Assembly: GCA_038380435.1 (NCBI GenBank)
Contig: JAWZYU010000017.1
Coordinates: 23,869,283-23,933,282 of the forward strand
DNA: 64,000 nucleotides
DNA from: Ryuthela nishihirai
Lineage: Eukaryota; Arthropoda; Arachnida; Araneae; Heptathelidae
Direction: 5' to 3'
Shown: piece by piece, positions 57,201 through 64,000 of the stretch
Layout: each line of letters starts with the position of its first letter
Numbering within the stretch: the first letter of the stretch is position 1
Notes under the pieces: generated by a model
The model's input: only the letters and a program-made list of their open reading frames with translations
Told to the model about the DNA's origin: nothing
Database searches by the model: none
Program-made: the position numbers and the translations under genes

Positions 57201-58847
57201 AAAAGTTTTAATCCTTTATCAACCCATTAGCTCAACCCAAATAATAAAGACATGGATGAGACCCATTCCAGTCACAATGTCAATCCTAGTCCACAGATTA
57301 GGGAAGTTTCTGATTCTAAGTAATCCAATTAGTATTTAGTTGGCCAGACCTAGGATAGTTGGGGAAAGCTTCAATGAACACTGATTTAGAAACAATCAAA
57401 CAGCCTTCAACTTTGTAAAAGAATTTAGGTGTGGACTTTATCATGTGTATTCTGTCCAGAAATGGTCAGCTGAAGTCTTATATATGTTTCCTTTGACTGG
57501 TGTGCAGATAAGTTCACAAGCAAGCATTTCACCACAATTCCAAATTTCTACCATAAATGCATCATTTGTAATATTCATTAAAAATTTATGAATTTTTCAA
57601 CATTTTCCACCATTAGAGGGTACAATTATATCCTTTGGGTGATTTGGAAAATGTGATTTGTAATATTTCATCAATACCTATCCAACACAAAAAGAATTTT
57701 TAATTTATTTCTACAAACAAAAATATTCATACAGACAAATAACAAAGTAAACACATTACTGTTGTTTTTTTTAAATGAAATAAAAATGAAAAACTCCGTC
57801 ACAATTGCAATTTGTATATTTCCTCTTGGTTTATTAAATGACCATAACTGCTTTAAAAGTCTGTTTTCACTCATAGTAACTTGGGCAATTACATATGTAT
57901 ACTAACATTTATGCCACATATTAATGAAATCTGTGACTGATGTAGACCTTCCTGATTGACTTGAAATGATTGATGATTTTTCTTAGAATATTTCATTGCT
58001 AATAATATTAGACCTACTAGTGTCTATGACTATAATATTAAGAAATAATTTAGGTTAGGCTGGATTTTTTTTATCTCTGAAGTTTCTTTTTGTTGCATTA
58101 AGAACTACATACTGTCATGCAGATTCTCACAGTGCTGAGTCAGGTATGCAAGCCCAGTAGGCAATTGTTAGGAGCAGATTAAAAATTTGCATCAAGATTT
58201 TCCAGAATATTCTGAAAGTGTACAGAATAAAGTTCTTCATTGTGAACATGACTTAATGTGTGTTTTATAAAGTGCTTTGCAAGTTCATTGGTGAAATCTC
58301 TTTTTTCACCTTCTAACATCTTATCCAAATGCCCTGTAAAAGTTAGTAAGATATTTTTCAGATAAGTCCATTTCAAATTACAAACTGTACAGGCATTAAA
58401 GGCTTAATGAGTTCAGGGAATAAATATGAAGAGAAAAATCTTAATTTGGCAAAGCTGAGACTCGAAACCTGCAAATCTCAAGTTACAAGACTGGCATACT
58501 ATTGACTAAACTAGTGTTCTTTTTCACTTTTGGTTGTATTTAACAACTGCTGCTAGCCAAATTAAGGAGGTTCCAGTTAAAAGATAAAATTTGCTACATT
58601 TCGCTTGAAGGAAATAAATGGTACTCATATTCATATATATATATAATTACCTATTTATATAGTAAACAAGCAAAAACATTTATTTGGTTTGAGTAATAAA
58701 ATTTATGGTAAAATATTAAAACATAAATTTTCTTTTGATTGCATATCAGTAAAATACCTTTAGGATTCCATGGTTCATCACGCCTGCTCCTGCCACGAGG
58801 TTTAAATACATGAAATTCATCATCTGAAGCTTCCAGTCCTAAATAAA
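45149..58847 (-). CDS. KDM7-type (PHF2/PHF8) lysine demethylase, C-terminal part (four exons)
   Basis: PHF2, PHF8 and KDM7A are nuclear enzymes with a PHD finger and a JmjC domain that remove methyl groups from histone lysines. This window holds only the C-terminal tail: exons 58847-58758, 55434-55322, 49989-49851 and 45234-45149, all with GT-AG borders and compatible phases. Landmarks are [20 protein letters not shown], then NPKAK across the junction, [26 protein letters not shown] and the last block [15 protein letters not shown]. The RPVREG...[10 protein letters not shown] stretch and a [14 protein letters not shown] end are shared by animal PHF2/PHF8. The catalytic exons lie to the right of the window. 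Which of the three paralogues it corresponds to cannot be told, and an invertebrate may have one gene. The introns hold transposons only. Confidence 0.88.
45659..46941 (-). mobile_element. Mariner-type transposon relic with terminal repeats
   Basis: The ends GAGCGTTCAAAAAGTTCTTG and, reversed, GAGCATACGAAAAGTTCTTG frame about 1.28 kb. The minus strand reads [20 protein letters not shown] (N-terminal HTH), [13 protein letters not shown] (HDNARPH block) and [18 protein letters not shown] (PPYSPDLAPSDFxLF block), all mariner DDE landmarks. Stops and frameshifts inactivate it. An A run of 17 sits at 46176-46192. Confidence 0.83.
47757..47790. repeat. C22 run followed by (AC)6
   Basis: A homopolymer of about 22 C directly followed by a CA microsatellite. 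It abuts the left end of the fold-back element. Confidence 0.9.
47791..49424. repeat. Large fold-back (long inverted repeat) element, 1.6 kb
   Basis: The left arm (47791 to about 48535) and right arm (about 48735 to 49424) are reverse complements along most of their length. Matched pairs include GGACTGATTTCCATGCCAAG / CTTTGGCATGGAAATCAGTCC, AATCTACAGAAATGGAAAC / GTTTTCATTTCTGTAGATT and TTTCGATTTGAAGTATG / ACTCTTCAAATCGAAAGTAT. The arms have diverged visibly with substitutions and indels. The ~200-nt centre is AT-rich. No transposase frame or target duplication was seen. Confidence 0.85.
49851..49989 (-). CDS. KDM7-type exon (YLKKKPV ... SSEALMK)
   Basis: A 139-nt exon, phase 0 in and phase 1 out. 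It encodes [20 protein letters not shown], then a Ser/Pro-rich stretch ([10 protein letters not shown]) and [10 protein letters not shown]. The basic KKxYxKKKP stretch is typical of PHF2/PHF8 tails. Acceptor TTTGTAG, donor GTATGC. Confidence 0.85.
49990..51572. other. KDM7-type intron, unassigned part
   Basis: AT-rich and without recognised repeats. The minus frame at 50514-50783 has hydrophobic stretches but no supporting motif. Confidence 0.45.
51573..52556 (+). mobile_element. Non-autonomous Helitron
   Basis: The 5' end TCTATATAATAAAAGATGTC follows an A, and the 3' end ...GGCAGTGCCAGATATGTTCA, then GCTAG, precedes a T. This fits the Helitron rules: A|TC...CTRR|T, no target duplication, and a small GGCAGTGCC hairpin about 15 nt from the end. 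It is 984 bp with no helicase frame. An internal copy of the 3' segment (TTAGTGCAG...GATTAAAAGT) lies at 52133-52171 and again near the end. Confidence 0.85.
52557..53045. other. KDM7-type intron, unassigned part
   Basis: No repeat or gene recognised. Confidence 0.45.
53046..54214 (-). mobile_element. Tc1-like transposon bounded by terminal repeats
   Basis: The element lies between TA dinucleotides (53046-53047 and 54213-54214). The ends are CACTGAAGTGCTATTGAATT and, reversed, CACTGAAGTATCATTGAATT. The minus strand encodes [17 protein letters not shown] (53953-53903, HTH), [19 protein letters not shown], and after several breaks [20 protein letters not shown] (about 53320-53260), the third DDE block. 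At 1.17 kb it is near the usual Tc1 length but broken by stops. Confidence 0.9.
54256..54438 (+). repeat. SINE-1, decayed
   Basis: Head CTGTGGCAGAGCAGTATTAG, B box AAGTTCGAGCCC, body TTTCTGCTGAGTTCTTGCC and tail GCAGCTGCTTGAGAGGATAT. About 25 bp of the body are missing. Confidence 0.82.
54439..55321. other. KDM7-type intron, unassigned part
   Basis: AT-rich; nothing recognised. Confidence 0.45.
55322..55434 (-). CDS. KDM7-type exon (RPVREG ... [10 protein letters not shown])
   Basis: A 113-nt exon that starts with two bases completing an alanine codon and ends in phase 0 before the donor GTGAGT. It encodes [16 protein letters not shown] and [17 protein letters not shown]. This is the best conserved block of the PHF2/PHF8 tail and the main ground for the gene call. 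Confidence 0.9.
55868..56070 (+). repeat. SINE-1, decayed
   Basis: CTTTGGCTAAATAGTTAGCA, GGCATGGATGTTTGCG, TTCCTGCTGAGGTTC, GTGTATAAACTGACA and TTGCTTGAAGGGGTATTTTA match SINE-1 from head to tail. Confidence 0.85.
56071..58757. other. KDM7-type intron, mostly unassigned
   Basis: It contains a C8 run near 56430, a short hairpin at 56883-56934 and a weak tRNA-like relic at 58445-58525 (minus). Other open frames are short and without motifs. Confidence 0.5.
56883..56934. repeat. 52-nt hairpin
   Basis: AATTGTTTTACCTCCAAGCT, GCAC, loop AAAA, GTGC, AGCTTGGACGTAAAACAATT. The 24-bp arms have one mismatch. Confidence 0.88.
58758..58847 (-). CDS. KDM7-type exon (acidic SDDEFHVF, basic RGRSRR)
   Basis: A 90-nt exon, acceptor TTTCTACAG and donor GTATTT. 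It encodes [29 protein letters not shown] and the first base of the next alanine codon. An acidic-then-basic stretch before a PW-P-K motif precedes RPVREG in PHF2/PHF8. Confidence 0.82.
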
Positions 58848-59169
58848 CTGTAGAAATAAAAAGGGTTATAAAGCAAATATTACATTCAAAACCTCAAACA
58901 AGTACAAAATGAAACGAAGTACTATATTAATTAAATTTCAAAATCATTAGAAGTAGCAAAGAATATTTTCCTCACACCTAGCACTACAGAACAGTTAAAA
59001 AAATTATTAAGCAAGATTTTAACTTTTAACTGGTTTAATGATTTTTTTTAAAACGGCTCAATAACCTCTAATGGTTTCTTAGTTGTGACCATCAGATCTT
59101 TTGTTATGTGTAACCAAAAAAAACAGGGGGCAGGAGGAGCAAGAATTTATCAGAAACTCATTTTGGTAG
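58848..59169. other. KDM7-type intron or upstream sequence, unassigned
   Basis: No gene or repeat recognised. Confidence 0.4.
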
Positions 59170-59840
59170 AAGTTTTTTCACACCATTTTAGTGGTCTTTA
59201 AATTTTTTTTTGAAAATTGCATAGGTGGTGAAGGTTTAACCCCTTTTGTACGAGTCTTGATAACAATACAACTTTATACGTACAATAGGAATTTTACTGG
59301 ACTTTTAACAAATAGCATATCTGATAATTGTGGCTCTTGTTGAGGTTTGACATCACCAAATATTTCAGGAATACGCTTCCAGCCTTCCACCATTTCTTGG
59401 ATTCTTGCTCTTTATCCTCAAATTCATTATCAATAATTATAAAGATCTTTAAAATATTATGAAGCATGCAATTATTTAATACAGACACTGTAATTTGTAG
59501 GAATTATAGGAATAACAGTAAGGAAGTTTTTTTCCTTACTGTTACACTACCTTGCTTTTCACACCATTATAGTGGTCTTTAAAAATTTTCTTGAAAATTG
59601 CATAGGTGGTGAAGGTTTAATCCCTTTTGTATGAGTGAATTTTTCACTCATACAAAAGACACTGTGAACAAAAGTGAAAACATAATTCATACAATGAAGT
59701 ATTTGATGTAATAACAAGAGTTTGTAGGAATAACAGTAAGGTTAGAAAAATGAGTACCACTCCAATCCATATCACTTTTATTAGGAATATATTCACTTTC
59801 ATTATCACTAAATTCCTCTTCACACAACATATTTATTGTA
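59170..59840 (-). mobile_element. piggyBac-type transposon relic (N-terminal part)
   Basis: The minus strand reads an acidic N-terminus EEEFSDNESEYIPNKSDMDW (59825-59760), then FEDKEQESKKWW, and in a shifted frame GWKRIPEIFGDVKPQQEP (about 59390-59337). That motif occurs near the N-terminus of piggyBac-type transposases. Two direct repeats (CACACCATT-TAGTGGTCTTT ... GCATAGGTGGTGAAGGTTTA) at 59177-59240 and 59560-59620 both end in TTAA followed by (C)CCCTTTTGTA, like a piggyBac end. The catalytic domain is absent. Confidence 0.7.
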
Positions 59841-60537
59841 TTTTATTCAATCAAATATGAAAATCAAATTGCAATTAGCTGCAAATTAGCACACATCACA
59901 TTTGCCTGAATGCCCACTGACAACTGATTTTTAGCCTCCATCCCTCAGGCCTTATATGGCGTGGTAAATTTTGATTGGTTGAAAAATATATGACATCATC
60001 AGTGATAAGCATTACAAAAGCCTCCAAGAATTGATAAATGAGCATTTTGAATTATATATATGCCCCAAAAGCAACTTAATTGTGATGGCTCCAATGGTGG
60101 AGCCATCATAGGGGGAAGGGGTTAATATCCCTTTTGCCTCAGCTCCAATTATTAGCATTCTCAAGAGAGAGATCTGGTCCTGTAAATAATTCAGGGTCTG
60201 CAAAACTACAACTCAAAGGAATTTAATCCTGCTTACTGTTCCCTGCAATTGCAGTCTTAATAAATACTAATAAGAAACAAACCAATCTCCAATGAAAGAG
60301 AATTTTTGGGAAATTTCGGCCATTTTTCAAACAAATCAAATCGCACATGATATATCAACATTCTTTTTCTTTAGTTGAAAATTAATATCTTATTTATGCC
60401 CAGTCACACCTAGATCTTCCTTTTCATTATCTGGTTTGATAATTTCAGAAGAAAAATTCTAGTAATTACTATAAATTACAGTGTCTGTATTAAATAATTG
60501 CATGCTTCAAAATATTTTAAAGATCTTTACAATTATA
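59436..60537. repeat. Inverted repeat pair, about 60-bp arms, 1 kb apart
   Basis: The arm 59436-59495 (AAGATCTTTAAAATATTATG, AAGCATGCAATTATTTAATA, CAGACACTGTAATT) recurs reversed at 60476-60537 with few differences. Confidence 0.8.
59625..59658. repeat. Short hairpin in the piggyBac relic
   Basis: TTTTGTATGAGTGAA / TTCACTCATACAAAA around a short T-rich centre. A second small hairpin (AACAGTAAGGAA / TTCCTTACTGTT) lies at about 59513-59543. Confidence 0.8.
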
Positions 60538-61610
60538 CAATAAATTTAATTTTATTCAGCTTTCAACAATTTAGGCATGGTAAATTCAATAAACCATGGT
60601 ATCATATAAGCTACCTTTGGCATTTTGTATAAATATATTTTTTGGTAGATGATGCTCTTATATATCTCTGCTTTAAATCCATTTTTAAAACTTATGCATT
60701 GAAAGCCATAAAATGTGGTTCAAGCCTGCACACATGGCCAAAAACACATCATAGGGCATTAGTATGACAAAAGAAATAAAAAATTTAAAAAATATATAAA
60801 TTTCATGCTAACTTTTAGGTGATATTAAAAACAAACATTTCAGAGCTCCTAAATAATGCTAATCTTTTCAAATTATTCATCATCTTAATGCATCAAAGAG
60901 TAATAAACCTTTGTAATCCTTTAACCTGCAATTAATAATCCAAATGATGGGATTTTCACAGCTTGTGTTCTAGCAGTGTGGGAGTGCACTTACAAATAAC
61001 TATCAGCTCTGGTGAGGTAATAGCCTCATTTATGTTCAATTCACCCATGCATGTTTTCAGTTAAGTGTGTAAAAGTGCCAAGTTACATTTTTTTATTCAA
61101 GATTCTGGGTCACTATTATAGTGCAGTCATACATTTTTCTTTTCATTTTGGTATATTTTATGGTTTCAATGTTTCTAAATTACTTTTATCTTTATCAGAT
61201 GTATCCAACAAAGGGAAAAAAAATTAACATGTGATCTTCATGTAATAGCGACAAATATTGGTTTTTATTTGAAACAGTGCATACATCACAGTGCAATGTT
61301 ACACTAAAATCAACACATAATGTTTGGCAAATATTTACCATTTTGTGTTTTTTATTCAAATATGTTTACATAATCTTGAGATAGATGCTCTGGGTAATAA
61401 AGAAAATTGTGATTTTTTCTGAAATATTTTGTTGATTCTAATAGTGAATCAGACAAATTTTTAGGCTACCCTGATTCAGACATGGATATTGATTTCAAGT
61501 AGAGTATAATATTACTGATGTAAATTTTGTTTACTTTGCTACTTCTAGAAATATTTATATTTCTCCTCAAATATATACTGCAATTAGAAAGTATAATTAA
61601 TTTGAAACTT
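60538..61610. other. Unassigned AT-rich sequence
   Basis: Nothing recognised. Confidence 0.45.
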
Positions 61611-63800
61611 GATCAAAAGTGAAATCATTAGGCTCAGCCCATCAAGACATGACAGAATCCTCACTTTCAATAACCTTACCATGTTTAACCCTTAATCCCT
61701 GTGTACCTGTCTGCTTTTTGCCACAGAAAATATTAACTATCTGGTGCAGCTCTCTACTGTTACACTGTCTAGCTGCTACCACTACTCTGACATCCAAGCT
61801 ATCAAGCCAAAGAGTCTTATCAACTGATAATTTACTTGTTTATTAAGCTCTTTGTAATGCTTTCTGTTAGAAATAGTAGGGTGTTGATTAATATTATTCC
61901 TGAAGTTCCTTCATTCAAAAATAAGCTCCAGTGCCTTATCACTCAAGTAACCTCGCATCCACTTCTCCTTTTTACCCAAAAGAGTACTGTTAGTTTCAAG
62001 AAAAGCCTGTTTAAAATGGTCCCATTCTTTCTCAACTGTAGTAGTGAGTAAACCACAATTGCCATAATGATTAAGTAACCTATCATGATAAAGCTTTGGC
62101 TATGACTGAGCCTTTCAGAGCTTCAATGTTAAAGGTAACTTTTTAACCTTAGCATAACACTTTTTAAGTTGCAACACACTTTTAACAAGGCAGATCAAAT
62201 CCAATTTCAGCTCCCCTATTTGACCTGGTATTTCAAACAGAACTAGTCAAATTGCTGTTTATATATTAATTATCACATTCTTATGCAACCCATCTGGTGA
62301 AATCCACATATATTTATTGCCACAGTATTTGTAGTAAGTGTTAGCTATTCTCAAACCATAAGTTTACTTACCTGTAGAGACATTCACCATTGCCATTACC
62401 AATGGGACCTATCAACCCTTCTCAAAGGTCTGAGTTAGTACCAACCATAGCACTGAAATCCCCTAGAACAAGGGTAATAACTCCTTTCTTCACAGAATTT
62501 AAAATATTCTGAAGTTGGCTGTAACACTTGCAAAACTTCCCACCTTACCCTTAGTCAGTAGGGGACACAAGGGCTTGGAAAGGCTGTCTTCCATCGGATG
62601 GAACATTAAGCTGTGCCCCCATGTGTTCGAGAGCCATATCCTACACACATTAACATAAGAACATGTTAGGTTGCCTTGACAGGAGGCTACCATCTGTCTC
62701 CTAACAGCTGTCTAGTGAGTTCCTTCCCCCCAACCTTCTTCTGTGACCCCTCAGGGTCCTTGCAACCTGATCATTTAGCCCATTGTGTGCAAAAAAGTAT
62801 CACTTAGAGGTAAAATGTCAACCCAATTTTTAAATTTAGCTGTAAGAAACCTTTTATTAATGCAGTCATATTCTAGAAGAGAAAATCCCTAGCATATCTG
62901 CTGAGAAGCAAATTTATCCCTTTAATATGCTTTCCATCCTCCCTTTATGAAAAAAAGATTTTAAAACTATTTCTAAGCATTTGACTTTTACTTGTCCATC
63001 TGGTCTCTTACAAGCCCAGAATATCTAGGTTATAATGCTGGAATTATCGTGTGAGGACATCAAGAGAATAATCTCTGTGCAGAGTCCTCACATTCCAAGT
63101 ACCTGTGGAGACAAAATGGCTTTTGGGATGTTTAAAGAAACTATGTTTATTGAGAGAGGAAGTGCTGACAATATCAAACAATCCCCTAATTGCCAGCATG
63201 GGGCAATGACCTGCTCCCACAGCTACTAAAGGCTGAAGCCATCTACACTGGAAGACTTCCTCCAATGCAAGCCTGATGATGTCCGTAAAAAGAAGGGTGC
63301 AGATACCTGTGATGGCCTCTGATCAGGATTATCTATGAGTTGATATAATGTATCCCTGTGCATCTATTCACTCAGGATTATCAACTCACAAACAAAAAGA
63401 AAACATAGTGGAAGATTTTTCTCTCAACAGAAGCCCACAAATGCAGCAAGTTCAGGATCCATAATCAAGTTGTCTTAATAAATTCAGGTGGGTATACATG
63501 GTCAGTACCAAGACCCTGTATGATTGGCCACTCCTCAGCAGGATAGAAAAATATATATATGAAAAAGTAGCCACAATAGTTCAGATCAGTAAGCCACATT
63601 GATCTGAGAGCCCTCCCACATGAGAATATCTCTTTCGAAAGGTACTAACGATCTGCACCACAAGGTAATGTTGAATTTTCGATGCCTGTTAGGTTCTGTG
63701 TATCCTCACAGTGGATTGGTGCCTAACTCTTCTTCCAGTTACACCTAGCTACCATTACCTTCCCAAAGTTCAGAGGAAATGGTGAGTGATGAATTTACAG
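61611..63800 (-). mobile_element. LINE copy C, 5' half
   Basis: On the minus strand it holds the 5' region, the start of the endonuclease, STGTWNVRTLHRDYSLDVL (63115-63059), and continues through endonuclease and linker to the point before the RT, near 61611. It matches LINE copies A, B and D. A SINE-2 fragment interrupts it. The RT half is missing. Confidence 0.8.
62528..62826 (+). repeat. SINE-2, head-truncated, inside LINE C
   Basis: TCAGTAGGGGACACAAGGGC, ATCGGATGGAACATTAAGCT, CTTGACAGGAGGCTACCATC and TTTAGCCCATTGTGTGCAAA match the SINE-2 body and tail. The tRNA-like head is missing. Confidence 0.85.
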
Positions 63801-64000
63801 CTCTAAATAACAAAATAAAGAGAGTCTGTTCCAGAAAATATTATCATAAATCATGAATCCAAGAATAAAAATATTGTTAAGAGTATGTGACATTTGAAAA
63901 GTTGGTTGAAAAAAATGAGTTTTGCTGCAAATGGGAGAATGAACTCATGAGAACACTTGATAACTGTTGTGCTATCACAAGCATAGTCAATTAGTTCATG

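Overview
This is AT-rich genomic DNA from an animal. It carries spliced genes with GT-AG introns, and most of the rest is transposable elements. Two conserved host genes face each other. On the + strand, positions 2121-12747 hold the last four exons of the splicing factor ISY1. On the - strand, positions 58847-45149 hold the last four exons of a KDM7/PHF2/PHF8-type JmjC histone demethylase. Exon phases agree across every junction in both genes. The upstream exons of both lie outside the window. The repeats (tRNA-derived SINEs, Penelope-like, Tc1/mariner, hAT, Helitron, piggyBac and endonuclease-type LINEs) point to an invertebrate. The sequence does not settle the phylum; a mollusc-like or chelicerate-like genome would both fit.

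Layout: 1-12.8 kb is ISY1 with introns holding a 5'-truncated Penelope-like element, a Tc1 relic, several SINEs and an internally deleted LINE. The ISY1 stop codon lies inside a nearly perfect 446-bp inverted repeat (12698-13143). From 13-45 kb is intergenic. It holds a Tc1 relic, mariner remnants, a hAT MITE, and a deeply nested stack at 19.4-29.4 kb: a LINE interrupted by a LINE fragment, a 5-kb hAT element and a second LINE copy. The hAT itself carries SINEs. Further right come more hAT MITEs, SINEs, a decayed Tc1 element, a 253-bp fold-back and a ~147-bp tandem repeat. From 45-59 kb is the KDM7-type gene. Its last intron holds a mariner relic and a 1.6-kb fold-back element, and the next intron upstream holds a small Helitron and a TIR-bounded Tc1 element. 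From 59-64 kb there is a piggyBac relic and the 5' half of another LINE copy.

No element here has an intact transposase or polymerase ORF. I found no CRISPR array, operon, rRNA gene or convincing functional tRNA gene; the tRNA-like stretches belong to SINEs. The most unusual signals are the ISY1 3'-end palindrome, whose arms differ only by indels, the 1.6-kb fold-back in the demethylase intron, and the nested insertions whose target-site duplications can be checked against a paralogous empty site in the same window.
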